Shown one piece after another: positions 7,242 through 16,462 of a stretch of 64,000 nucleotides of DNA (position 1 is its first letter; each line of letters starts with the position of its first letter). Below the pieces are notes generated by a model. The model saw only the letters and a list, made by a program, of their open reading frames with translations. It was not told the DNA's origin and made no database searches. This stretch comes from Fulvivirga marina. GTDB lineage: Bacteria > Bacteroidota > Bacteroidia > Cytophagales > Cyclobacteriaceae. The translations under genes and the position numbers were made by a program. Location: positions 80,049 to 144,048 of the forward strand of contig NZ_JAEUGD010000018.1 in assembly GCF_016775155.1 (NCBI RefSeq). The letters are read 5' to 3'.

Positions 7242-9635
7242 CTATTTTTCACGGATCACTTTAACAGGATTGACATTACTCGCCTTGACTATTTGAATTA
7301 CTATGGTTAGCAATGATACAAATAATAAAATAAGAGCTGGAAGAAGTATATGCGCTATGTTCATATCGATTCTATAATGAAAATCATTAAGCCATCGACC
7401 TATTGAGTAGTAAGCAATTGGTAAAATCATCAAGATCACACCCAAAAACAGAATCAGATATTTTTTAACAAAAAGAATAATTATCTGAAATGAGGTAGCT
7501 CCAAACGTTTTCCTTATGCCCACCTCCAACTTACTATCGGTAATTTCATAGAGTGACAAACCAACAAGACTGAAACAACCCAAAAACACTGCTATAAAAG
7601 TAAGAAGTTTCATTACTCTTAGTAGCTGACTTTCATCATTGAATTGATTTTTATAGTAGGTATCTAATGAAATGAATTCAAACGGCTGATCAGTGTACAC
7701 TTTATCCCATATAGCCCTTAATTCTTCTACCCTTTTATCAGAAAGTGGGTTTTGCTCAGCAGCATAGCTAACAGTGAAATACCCTCTTACAGGATTGAAT
7801 TTCATTATCATGGGGCCTATTTTCTCTTTCGGAGAAGTTTTATGATAATCCTGAAATACGCCTATAATTGTATATACATTATTATCATCATCATTCAGGC
7901 GCTCTCCTATAGCTTCAGCAGTTTCTAACCCTAGCAATTTCAATGAAGCTTCATTAATTAGAACTTGATTTTTATTCAACTCCTTTTCACTTTTCTGAAA
8001 ATCCTTCCCGAAGATTATTTTGACAGAGTATGTAGATAAAAATTTTCTATTAACATTATTTACATACATTAATACCTTATCATCCGAACCCACCAGAGAA
8101 TAATTCTCACCCTGCCTATACGGCTGTCCGGGTATTGTGGATGAGGAGGAGACATTCTCAACCCATGATATTTGCTTTAGCTCATACCTAAAAGAACCTG
8201 CTCTCGCACCTTTGCCTTCCCAGCTATCTTTCGGTGGTTTGATTATCAGTTTATTATTTAATTCGATACCCTTATCCAGATCATACAAGTACTTAATCTG
8301 AACATCCATAATGTATGTAAAAGACATCATAAATACGGCTATAGCAAACTGAAAGCCCGTCAAAAGTCTTCTTTTTAATAATGTTGACCTGGATTTATAT
8401 TTATGTGACTGAGATGTGGCAGCATTATTAGACACAAATACTGTTTTCAACACATAAAGCGAAGGAAGTAGCGCTCCTAAAATGAAGATAGCTATAAATA
8501 TGGTATTGATATGATACTTATTACTTGCTAATGGCAGCAAATGATTTGCCGCAAGTCCGGAAAAATAGTCATAGACCCCGTTTAAAAGCAATACTGCAAT
8601 ACCAATAGCCACCAACAGCACAAGAGCCGTTTCAAAAAGATATTGAAGTAGTAGCTGTGTATTACTAGCTCCTATGGATCTCCTTATAAACATCTCGCTT
8701 TGTCTGCGCATAAACTGTACTACGGAAAGATTTGAGAAGCTTATCCATGAAAGAATCATAATCAAGACGCCTATCGATATCAATAATATTTCAAATTTTG
8801 ACAAAGATGGTTTCAATGGCTTTAAAGTTATAGAAATGCTCCTATTATCACCTTTGAAAATCTGCTTTCGGTTGATGACATCAGAGATTTTAGCTGCCAC
8901 GCTCTCATAATTTTCTGAATCACCAATTAAAATATATTGATTGTGCTCAGGGTTTTCCCAGAGATCATTGGTCTCTTCTGCGGCTCTCAAGAGTATATTA
9001 AAATCCAGATTAGAGCTGGCCGGAGGATCCTTTACGACACAAGTAATAGTCCAAATATCTTCCTGCCCCCAAGGTGCCCGCGCCCTTATTGACTTACCCA
9101 ATGCATTTGTATTACCAAAGTACTGCCTGGCTATATCTTCAGTAATAATAATTGAGTTAGGCCTTTCTAAGGCACCTATCAAATCTCCATCAACCCGCTC
9201 CAGGTTAAATATTTTAGTAAAAGTAGAATCGACTGAAAATATTCCTGTCTGATTAAAACTCTCTGAACTACCTCCATCATCATCGACATAAATTAATGTC
9301 TCAACATGCCAATCAAATTTGGTGTAATTTTCGACCTCGGGAATTTCTCTCATCGCTGTAATGCCTACACCACGATAACTAGAACTTCCATCGTAACTTA
9401 TATTCCCATTATTGCTCTCCGTTTGATCAATATGAAAGATCCTATCTCTATTATTATAATTTTCATCTAATGTCAAAGAATAACCAACATATTTGCCTGC
9501 GAGTAGCACTGATGCCATGCCAATTAGCAAACCGCATATAGTAATTAAATTGGCCACCCAATTACTTTTAAAAATCTTTAAAAAAGTTCTCAGATAGTGA
9601 TAAATTATATCAGGATTAAAAAACATTTGAAACAA
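7242..9635 (-). CDS. FtsX/MacB-type ABC transporter permease, Bacteroidota type
   Basis: This 797-residue protein has the duplicated architecture of Bacteroidota FtsX-like permeases. A first membrane segment near residues 27-50 is followed by a large periplasmic MacB_PCD-like domain, a three-helix FtsX block (about 280-400), a second anchor near 425-445, a second periplasmic domain (about 450-660), and a last FtsX block containing LSLYEITDSKLEVGIRKTFGATSFQ near residue 690. It ends with the family's NVNPVKVIREK tail. Such proteins pair with a LolD/MacB-type ATPase acting on envelope lipoproteins, peptides or glycolipids. No ATPase gene is adjacent, so a partner must be encoded elsewhere, as is common in this phylum. 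Its place in the cluster suggests export or self-protection, by inference. Confidence 0.85.
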   Translation of the reverse strand: MFQMFFNPDIIYHYLRTFLKIFKSNWVANLITICGLLIGMASVLLAGKYVGYSLTLDENYNNRDRIFHIDQTESNNGNISYDGSSSYRGVGITAMREIPEVENYTKFDWHVETLIYVDDDGGSSESFNQTGIFSVDSTFTKIFNLERVDGDLIGALERPNSIIITEDIARQYFGNTNALGKSIRARAPWGQEDIWTITCVVKDPPASSNLDFNILLRAAEETNDLWENPEHNQYILIGDSENYESVAAKISDVINRKQIFKGDNRSISITLKPLKPSLSKFEILLISIGVLIMILSWISFSNLSVVQFMRRQSEMFIRRSIGASNTQLLLQYLFETALVLLVAIGIAVLLLNGVYDYFSGLAANHLLPLASNKYHINTIFIAIFILGALLPSLYVLKTVFVSNNAATSQSHKYKSRSTLLKRRLLTGFQFAIAVFMMSFTYIMDVQIKYLYDLDKGIELNNKLIIKPPKDSWEGKGARAGSFRYELKQISWVENVSSSSTIPGQPYRQGENYSLVGSDDKVLMYVNNVNRKFLSTYSVKIIFGKDFQKSEKELNKNQVLINEASLKLLGLETAEAIGERLNDDDNNVYTIIGVFQDYHKTSPKEKIGPMIMKFNPVRGYFTVSYAAEQNPLSDKRVEELRAIWDKVYTDQPFEFISLDTYYKNQFNDESQLLRVMKLLTFIAVFLGCFSLVGLSLYEITDSKLEVGIRKTFGATSFQIIILFVKKYLILFLGVILMILPIAYYSIGRWLNDFHYRIDMNIAHILLPALILLFVSLLTIVIQIVKASNVNPVKVIREK

Positions 9636-9718
9636 TTTAATGAACTTTAAATCTAAATTTTTTCTTGATTAAATTTCTCACAAAGCTAATAATATCTCAT
9701 AATTAACCCCTTTCATTT

Positions 9719-10789
9719 ATGCCTAATAAAATTAAAGACGATATGGAACATTTTTTTTGTTCAAAACCATTTGATTTTTTGTCAGTCCGTACCGATGGTA
9801 ACGCCTGGGTATGCTGCGAAGATTGGCTCCCAGTATCGATAGGCAATCTCTCTGGAGGCTTAACTTTGGAAGAGGTGTGGAACAGCGACACCGCTAAATC
9901 AATAAGAAAATCGATACTTGATGGCTCTTACAAATACTGCAAAGAAAATCGTTGCCCCTTTCTTGTTGCCAAAACGCTGCCGGAGATCAGCAAGGAAAAA
10001 GTAAATCACCTGATGAAATATACTTCTCCCGTAAAATCCGTGCGAGCACCATTACCAGAGAAAATTAGTCTAACTTATGATCCTACGTGTAATTTAAAAT
10101 GTCCGTCATGCAGGTCTGACTATATCGTGCTAAAAAAAAGTGGTAGATCAAAAGCGCAGGATATTCAAGATAAAATTTTTACTTCTACGTCCTCAAAAGA
10201 CTTAAAACAAATTATATTAACCGGATATGGCGATCCCTTTTCAAGTTCTGTACTTAGAAGTTTTCTTAAAAATATAGTTCCTGAGGAATTTCCTTCGTTA
10301 AGAATAAACCTGATGACTAATGGACTATTGCTTACACCAAGAATGTGGGAAAGCATATCATCTTCACATAGTCTAATTAAAAACATCCATGTATCCATTG
10401 ATGCATGTAGTCATGAGACCTACTTGCAGAATAGAGGAGGTGATTTTTCAAAACTACTTGAAAATTTAGAATTTATTGGTTCTCTAAGAAAGAAAAATAC
10501 ACTAGCTAGATTTGAAATCAGCTTTGTTGTTCAAGAAAATAACTTTACAGAAATGCCAGATTTTGTTCGTTTGGGTAGGAGGTTGAAATGTGACGAGGTA
10601 CTATTTCAGAAAATCTTCAATTGGGGCACTTATGAAGACACTGATTTTAAAAAACATGCAATTCATAAATCAACTCACGAAAGACACAATGATCTGGTTA
10701 GAGTTTTAAATTCAGAAATACTAGCTGACAGCATTGTAAACCTTTCAAATCTAACCGATTTAAAGACTTCAACTAACTTTACACTGTAA
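9719..10789 (+). CDS. Radical SAM enzyme with N-terminal SPASM-like cysteine region
   Basis: This 356-residue protein has the radical SAM cluster motif CNLKCPSC (C124, C128, C131), preceded by KISLTYDPT and followed by glycine-rich LTGYGDPF and HVSIDACSHETY segments of the SAM barrel. Before the barrel lies a SPASM/twitch-like region: C14, the C32-C33 pair in DGNAWVCCED, the IGNLSGG..LEEVWNSD segment, and C74/C79 in KYCKENRC. This probably binds an auxiliary iron-sulfur cluster. SPASM is more often C-terminal, but an N-terminal version occurs in radical SAM proteins of natural-product and glycan clusters. The substrate is unknown. A divergent 83-nt spacer separates it from the permease gene, and the next gene follows 16 nt downstream, so the two are probably co-transcribed. 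Confidence 0.85.
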   Translation: MPNKIKDDMEHFFCSKPFDFLSVRTDGNAWVCCEDWLPVSIGNLSGGLTLEEVWNSDTAKSIRKSILDGSYKYCKENRCPFLVAKTLPEISKEKVNHLMKYTSPVKSVRAPLPEKISLTYDPTCNLKCPSCRSDYIVLKKSGRSKAQDIQDKIFTSTSSKDLKQIILTGYGDPFSSSVLRSFLKNIVPEEFPSLRINLMTNGLLLTPRMWESISSSHSLIKNIHVSIDACSHETYLQNRGGDFSKLLENLEFIGSLRKKNTLARFEISFVVQENNFTEMPDFVRLGRRLKCDEVLFQKIFNWGTYEDTDFKKHAIHKSTHERHNDLVRVLNSEILADSIVNLSNLTDLKTSTNFTL

Positions 10790-10805
10790 CCAACTATCTC
10801 AAAAC

Positions 10806-11651
10806 ATGGTTTTTGATATATTTATCAAATCGACAGGACAAGATCTTCTTTGTTTTCAAGAACTACAGAAAGATATTAAAATATATTCAAATCTTGGAGG
10901 CAAGGTGTACGTCAGTGTACCAAAGCAGGATTACGAGCTTTTTCAAAACGTCATATCTGAGGATTTTATTCTTCTGACAGACCAAGAAATAATAATATCC
11001 TGGAATTATAGTGGTAAGTACTACAGCGACAACTGGTACATGCAGCAAGCACTGAAACTTCTTATCTCTAGATACATTGAAAATGAATATTATCTCATTC
11101 TTGATTCGAATACACTTATTACAAGAAGGTTTGACGAGAATGATTTTTACCTGAACGGTCTGGTCAAATATAATATAGGTAATGAAAACGGTGATGATCT
11201 CAACTTTGAATATTCGACAGCTGCCTTTCTGGGATTACAATCTTACAAGGCCGTTGGCTTCAATAATGTCAATCAGGTATTCAATACGGCTAACGTCAGA
11301 CAGTTACTTAAACACATAGAATCACTAGTAGATGAGCCTGTAGCAGATAATCTTATTACCTCGTGCCTCCCTAATCATGAAAAATGTCCTCCACCATGGA
11401 CCGAATTTCACCTTTATGGAATATTTAGCAAAGAACTCAGTCCAGTACAACATCATGCTTATTCAAGGGATAATCAAATAGCACATTTCAAATACACCGG
11501 ACGAGATGCCATACTCAAATTTATCAACGATATTCAAGCGTCAAAACCATTATTTATAAAATTCTGGAAATCGAGACGCCTGGATGTCGCTGACATTCCT
11601 GACAAAGAGTATCTTCAACTGATTAGTGAGTTAAAATCTTCATTTCAATGA
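10806..11651 (+). CDS. GT-A-fold glycosyltransferase-like protein (DUF6492-like)
   Basis: The 281-residue protein begins with FDIFIKSTGQDLLCFQELQKDI and contains WYMQQALKLLISRYIENEYYLILDSNTLITRRF, where LDSNT takes the place of a DxD site. Later PPWTEFHLYGIF appears. This order resembles the DUF6492 group of nucleotide-diphospho-sugar transferase-like proteins found next to other glycosyltransferases; the assignment rests on my memory of that family. The gene follows the radical SAM gene by 16 nt and converges with the large glycosyltransferase gene, leaving 1 nt between stop codons. The substrate is unknown. Confidence 0.6.
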   Translation: MVFDIFIKSTGQDLLCFQELQKDIKIYSNLGGKVYVSVPKQDYELFQNVISEDFILLTDQEIIISWNYSGKYYSDNWYMQQALKLLISRYIENEYYLILDSNTLITRRFDENDFYLNGLVKYNIGNENGDDLNFEYSTAAFLGLQSYKAVGFNNVNQVFNTANVRQLLKHIESLVDEPVADNLITSCLPNHEKCPPPWTEFHLYGIFSKELSPVQHHAYSRDNQIAHFKYTGRDAILKFINDIQASKPLFIKFWKSRRLDVADIPDKEYLQLISELKSSFQ

Positions 11652-11652
11652 T

Positions 11653-14241
11653 CTACTCTGGCTCACATACCTCCTCACCAAGTACAGGCCTCCAGTTTCT
11701 ATCATAGTGATAAAGATAAAAAGCCACTTTATGATACTTTATATTAGGATTACGTGAAAGAGCTATCTCAGAATCATTTTTATCATTATCATTAGTGAAT
11801 GACAAAAACGCATCTCCTTTGATTTTTCGTAATTCTACACCCAATACATGAGACAGTAGATATGACAACCAATAATCATCTATCCATGCCATTTCTGGCT
11901 GTGGATAGCTATAGGTTGCTGCCTGTTTCAATAATTGTTTGGACAGAATACAGCTATTAGCATGAAAATAATGAACTTCACACGTAGGTTCATCATAAGT
12001 GTGCCACCTTATATTATCTTTCTTCCAAATCAGGTGTGGATTATCTTCGTCTAACTCATTGGATAAAAAGCTCTCCCCACTCACACATACCAAAGATTTG
12101 TCCCCATACCTTTCATGGTTCTCCCAAAGTTCTTCAAGATATGTAATTCCGGGAAGTACATCATCGTCACAAAATACAACTTTCTCCCCCCTAACCAGGC
12201 TAGAAAGTGCGAGTCTTGGTCTGCAAAGTATATTCTCAGAAGAATGTATAAGTTTTATATCTAACTTATCTCTGTAAATCGCTGCAATTTCGTTGAGATC
12301 ATTCCTGAATTCAAAATTATTATTCCAGATGACCAACTCAAAACTCCTTTGAGTGGACTGCTTACTGAAACAATCAAGTATCTCTCTGATATTGAAGAGT
12401 CTTGAGTACACACACATGATGATAGAAATATCAAAATCTTTAAAGTGGATACTCTCTCGTGACAACATTACATCTGCCTCGTCAGTCTCGTTGCTTTTAG
12501 TCGGGGCAACTGGTGTTTCATTCTCATGATCATTCTCAATGACTGAGGCTGGCCAGCCTTTTCTCATGTGATATTTATAAAAGGTGGCCCTTTCTTTGCG
12601 AACCTTAGGATTGTGAAATAGCGCTATATCCTTGTTATCCGCACATGGGGTAAATTTAAAGTTATCATCGAATTTAACTTTCCATATCGGAATACGGAGC
12701 TCGTGAGATATGATATATGACATCCAGTAATCATCAATAAGTATGAAATCGAGGTTCTCCCATTCATAATTATTGAGCTTAAGCAAAATACTTCTTGGTA
12801 TCAGACAGTTATCTGCATGAAAAAAGTGGATCTGAATATCTTCCTTGGTTTCATCATAGAATGTCATGTGCTTACCTCTATCCCACACTTTATCAGCAGT
12901 TTCCTCATCCAGTGTGTGTGGCTCAAATTTATGTCCTCTTGTGCAAAGAACAGCCTCTGGCCCGTAAGCTTGATATTTCTGCCAAAAATCTCGTATGTAA
13001 TGCTTGCCCGGCTGAACGTCGTCATCACAAATAAGTAAATAATCACTCTGCATCAGATGTGCCATAGCCAGCCTCATAGCACAGTAATAATTTTCTGACG
13101 AATGTATCAATCTGATATTGATCTTATCCTTGAAATCTTCGACGATAAGATCAAGCTCTGCCATCGTACTTATATTATTATTCCAAAGGATTACCTCAAA
13201 GGTTCCATCAAATTCCTGATTGGAAAACCGTTCAAGAATCCCTCGTATATTATAAACACGATTGTAAGAGGTGATGACGACGGTAATGTCGTATTGTTTG
13301 AATATTTTATCCTTTTGACTGTTTGGTATATCCAAGCTCCTATAAATTGGTGAAGCATGCAGGCTTTTCACAAAGAATTCTTTTGTTATCTTTTGCTTGT
13401 CCATCGAAACGAGATATTGATGAGCTTCCATAACAAGATCTAATTTTTTCAATTTATCACCTGCCTCTTCCACACTATTATAGTATAGGGGATAATCCTC
13501 ACCCAGATATTCTATAACACCGGGAAGCCTATTGATCAAAATCGGCGCATTTCTCGCAATACATTCTAGAACTGTAGTATTGGCAGGAGCGTCATAAAGG
13601 TTTAGGAATACTATACTTGTAGACAAAAGTGAGTCATATTCCTCGTCACTCACTCTCGCGACAATCTCTACGGATTCATTGATATTGACATCCTGCTGCC
13701 TAAAAGCTTCATTATCAAGAAGTATTTTTTTGTACCCATCAGCTTTGATATCAAAAAAGGGTTGAAAATTCCTCAAATATTCTCCTATAAAGATTATCTT
13801 TCTCTCCCCTTCCAAAAATCCATCTTTGTCGAACTCAACGAAATCAAAGTCCATCGGATAAAACAATCGATTAACCTTAACTGGTAGATTCTGAGCATCC
13901 AGAAAATCCTTCAGGTAGCTTGAAAGAGTATAAATACCCTTGCAATATTTGATACTCCTTTTCCATGAGTTGTAATTGATCAGCCGTTTTAAGTCTGGAA
14001 ACACCATATTATTATTATCAGGCACCTGATGTATAAAAGCTATCCACGGCTGTTCTAAAGGCTTACGATGAAACAGATGATCTTCTAGCGCATTGATAAA
14101 TAAAATGCCATCTTCTGCATGAACTTCATATTTCAAAATATCTACTACGTACTTCCAACCTCCACGGTGTAAGTCCCAATAGATGGTGTCATCAACCTTG
14201 ACCTTATTATATTCCAGAATATAGTGATTATTATTACTCAT
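11653..14241 (-). CDS. Three-module glycosyltransferase: GT-B-like plus two tandem GT-A domains
   Basis: This 862-residue protein has three parts. Residues about 1-310 look like a GT-B (family 4-like) transferase, with IIFIGEYLRNF and a C-terminal VFLNLYDAPANTTVLECIARNAPILINRLPG segment. Residues about 318-565 form a GT-A domain (DITVVITSYNRVYNIRGIL, WNNN, LICDDDV, HFFHADNCL, LIDDYWMSY). Residues about 600-862 form a second GT-A domain with the same motifs in the same order (DISIIMCVYSRLFNIREIL, WNNN, VFCDDDV, HYFHANSCI, WIDDYWLSY), so the two GT-A units arose by duplication. Both keep DDDV metal-binding aspartates, suggesting both may be active. The gene begins 2 nt after the upstream aminotransferase stop. 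It may add successive or alternating sugars; acceptor and donors are unknown. Confidence 0.82.
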   Translation of the reverse strand: MSNNNHYILEYNKVKVDDTIYWDLHRGGWKYVVDILKYEVHAEDGILFINALEDHLFHRKPLEQPWIAFIHQVPDNNNMVFPDLKRLINYNSWKRSIKYCKGIYTLSSYLKDFLDAQNLPVKVNRLFYPMDFDFVEFDKDGFLEGERKIIFIGEYLRNFQPFFDIKADGYKKILLDNEAFRQQDVNINESVEIVARVSDEEYDSLLSTSIVFLNLYDAPANTTVLECIARNAPILINRLPGVIEYLGEDYPLYYNSVEEAGDKLKKLDLVMEAHQYLVSMDKQKITKEFFVKSLHASPIYRSLDIPNSQKDKIFKQYDITVVITSYNRVYNIRGILERFSNQEFDGTFEVILWNNNISTMAELDLIVEDFKDKINIRLIHSSENYYCAMRLAMAHLMQSDYLLICDDDVQPGKHYIRDFWQKYQAYGPEAVLCTRGHKFEPHTLDEETADKVWDRGKHMTFYDETKEDIQIHFFHADNCLIPRSILLKLNNYEWENLDFILIDDYWMSYIISHELRIPIWKVKFDDNFKFTPCADNKDIALFHNPKVRKERATFYKYHMRKGWPASVIENDHENETPVAPTKSNETDEADVMLSRESIHFKDFDISIIMCVYSRLFNIREILDCFSKQSTQRSFELVIWNNNFEFRNDLNEIAAIYRDKLDIKLIHSSENILCRPRLALSSLVRGEKVVFCDDDVLPGITYLEELWENHERYGDKSLVCVSGESFLSNELDEDNPHLIWKKDNIRWHTYDEPTCEVHYFHANSCILSKQLLKQAATYSYPQPEMAWIDDYWLSYLLSHVLGVELRKIKGDAFLSFTNDNDKNDSEIALSRNPNIKYHKVAFYLYHYDRNWRPVLGEEVCEPE

Positions 14242-14243
14242 GA

Positions 14244-15359
14244 TTATTTCATATTTCGATGAATTTGCAGTATTACACTACAAACCTCTTCTATTTCATC
14301 ATCTGACAAGTCCATGTAAGATGGCAGATACAACCCGTTTTCTCCCAATTTTCGAGAGTTGGAATATTTACCCGGGAAAGTATATCCTTTTAAAAATTGC
14401 TGTTGGTGGATAGGTGTGAAGAAATTTCTTGTCTCAATACCTTTTTCTTCAAGCAAATCTTGTAACGTATTTCTCGAACATCCAAACCCCTCCGTTATAA
14501 CTATTCCAAATACCCAGTAGACATTTTTTGCCCATGTCTCCTCACATGGAAGTTCTAATCCATCAATGTCTGCCAATAAGCGTTTGTACACCTGAGCTAT
14601 GTGAATTTTCTTTGCTATCGCTTGTTCTACAAATTCTAGCTGAGCCACTCCCAAAGCAGCCTGCAAATTGGTCATTCTATAATTAAAACCTACTGAAGAG
14701 TGGTTAAATCTGGATTGATTATCACAACCAAAAGCCATATTTTTCCTTGAATGAGCCTTTTCATACAACTCCTTATTATTGGTGACTATCATCCCCCCTT
14801 CCCCAGTAGTAATGATTTTATTAGCATAAAAACTAAAGCATGATGCATCTCCCCAACTGCCCACATATTGGTCACCGACTTTGGCTCCTATCACCTCAGC
14901 ACAATCTTCCATAAGTAGAAGTTTATGCCTATCGCAGATTGATTTTATCAAAGGCATATTAGCAGGATGTCCATAATTATGAACTACCAATATCGCCTTC
15001 GTCTTATCGGTTATATAATTTTCTATCTGACCTACGTCGATATTCCAGGTATAATCTACATCGACCGGCACAGGTATAGCACCTGCCTGTAATATTGCGA
15101 AAACAGGTGCCATCATGGTAAAATCCGGAATTATTATTTCATCTCCTTCTCCTAACCCCAATACATCAAGAGCTAGATGTAGCGCATTTGTACCGTTGCT
15201 AACTGTGGAGGCATATTGATAATTAAATTGAGAGGCAAAATCCTTCTCAAATTGATCTATGAAACGTCCTTTGGAAGAAATCCAACCTTCCTGCATGGCT
15301 TGGTTGACGTATTCTTCCTCATTTTTCCAAAAAACAGGCTTACTTACAGGTATTTTCAT
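14244..15359 (-). CDS. DegT/DnrJ/EryC1/StrS PLP-dependent sugar aminotransferase
   Basis: The 371-residue protein has the family's GWISSKGRFIDQFE start, SNGTNALHLAL (PLP phosphate binding), IIPDFTMMAP, MEDCAEVIGAK with the PLP-contacting Asp, and SFYANKIITTGEGGM, where K181 is the expected Schiff-base lysine. Closest resemblance from these motifs is to GDP-perosamine synthase-like enzymes, which transaminate 4-keto-6-deoxy sugars, but sugar specificity is not readable. The gene is flanked 22 nt upstream by an NDP-sugar epimerase/dehydratase gene that could supply a keto-sugar, and 2 nt downstream by the three-module glycosyltransferase that could use the amino sugar. Confidence 0.9.
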   Translation of the reverse strand: MKIPVSKPVFWKNEEEYVNQAMQEGWISSKGRFIDQFEKDFASQFNYQYASTVSNGTNALHLALDVLGLGEGDEIIIPDFTMMAPVFAILQAGAIPVPVDVDYTWNIDVGQIENYITDKTKAILVVHNYGHPANMPLIKSICDRHKLLLMEDCAEVIGAKVGDQYVGSWGDASCFSFYANKIITTGEGGMIVTNNKELYEKAHSRKNMAFGCDNQSRFNHSSVGFNYRMTNLQAALGVAQLEFVEQAIAKKIHIAQVYKRLLADIDGLELPCEETWAKNVYWVFGIVITEGFGCSRNTLQDLLEEKGIETRNFFTPIHQQQFLKGYTFPGKYSNSRKLGENGLYLPSYMDLSDDEIEEVCSVILQIHRNMK

Positions 15360-15381
15360 CAGGTCGATATGAAATTCTTAT

Positions 15382-16377
15382 TTATTTCAAAATATTAGAA
15401 TTTTTCACAAAGCTTTCCCAGCTCCATTTGCAATCATTTTTGTAAAACCAATCAACAGTCATTTTCAATCCCTCAATCATGTCAATCTCAGGCTGCCAAT
15501 CTGTAATACTCTTCAATTTGGTATTATCACATCTAAATCTATCGATATCACAAGCCCTGAGTCGATCAGTATCTACTTCGATCTTTAGATCCTTCACATT
15601 CATAATATCAGCGATTTGATTGGCCAACCACTCAACAGAAAATGAGGTGTTTGATCCTACATTCACTACATCTCCATTTTCCATATTTGAAAACAAGACC
15701 TTAATGAGCGCTCTGGCGGTATCGTGTACATAGGTAAAGTCTCTTTCAGCCTTTATATTACCTAATCTTAGCACATTACCTTTATTTAGCTGGTGTATTA
15801 TTTCTGGTATTATATAAGGCTCTGACTCACGTGGGCCATAACAGTTAAATATTCTTGCTGTCACCACCGGCACATCGTGCTCAATACAATACGTATAGCA
15901 CAGTCGATCTGCTGCCAATTTCGATACGGCATAAGTATTAACCGGCTTTAAAGAAACATACTCATCCAATGTTTCTTCTTCCGTGATTCCATAAACCTCT
16001 GTTGAAGATACATATAGCATCCTTTTGACATCACAAATCTTGCAGGCTTCCAGAATATTCAAACATGCCGTCAAATTGATATCGAAAAATCTTCTAGGCC
16101 ACTTGTAAGCAGTGGGAACGTAAGTATCACCAATACAGTTAATGATATACTTCACATCACAACGCGTAATAGCATCTATGATTTCCAATTGGTTGAGCGC
16201 ATCACCTTGTACAACTTCAACATTATCTAACCCTTCCACATTCTCAGGAATGCCGTGAAGATAATTGTCAAAGCATACAACTTTGGCATTTAGTTTCAAC
16301 AATTCTCTTATTATCGCTGAGCCTACAAAACCGGCACCGCCAGCAACCATTACGGTCAAGTTAGAATTATCAATCAT
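15382..16377 (-). CDS. NDP-sugar epimerase/dehydratase, extended SDR family
   Basis: The 331-residue protein has the NAD-binding GGAGFVGS loop (residues 13-20), a VVCFDNYLHG segment, YVSSTEVYG with the catalytic Ser/Thr region, and the catalytic pair Y149-x3-K153 in NTYAVSKLAADR. This is the extended short-chain dehydrogenase architecture of UDP-glucose 4-epimerase and GDP-mannose 4,6-dehydratase relatives. RIFNCYGPRE and ERDFTYVHDTA are typical of the group. Substrate cannot be fixed from sequence. With the adjoining PLP aminotransferase it probably makes a nucleotide-activated amino sugar for the neighbouring glycosyltransferases. Confidence 0.88.
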   Translation of the reverse strand: MIDNSNLTVMVAGGAGFVGSAIIRELLKLNAKVVCFDNYLHGIPENVEGLDNVEVVQGDALNQLEIIDAITRCDVKYIINCIGDTYVPTAYKWPRRFFDINLTACLNILEACKICDVKRMLYVSSTEVYGITEEETLDEYVSLKPVNTYAVSKLAADRLCYTYCIEHDVPVVTARIFNCYGPRESEPYIIPEIIHQLNKGNVLRLGNIKAERDFTYVHDTARALIKVLFSNMENGDVVNVGSNTSFSVEWLANQIADIMNVKDLKIEVDTDRLRACDIDRFRCDNTKLKSITDWQPEIDMIEGLKMTVDWFYKNDCKWSWESFVKNSNILK

Positions 16378-16462
16378 CGTAAAAAAATAAATTTATAATT
16401 GTATATTCGATTGTCATTTTATAAAAAATAAGTGTATTCACAGAGGACAGCGTAAATGTTTC

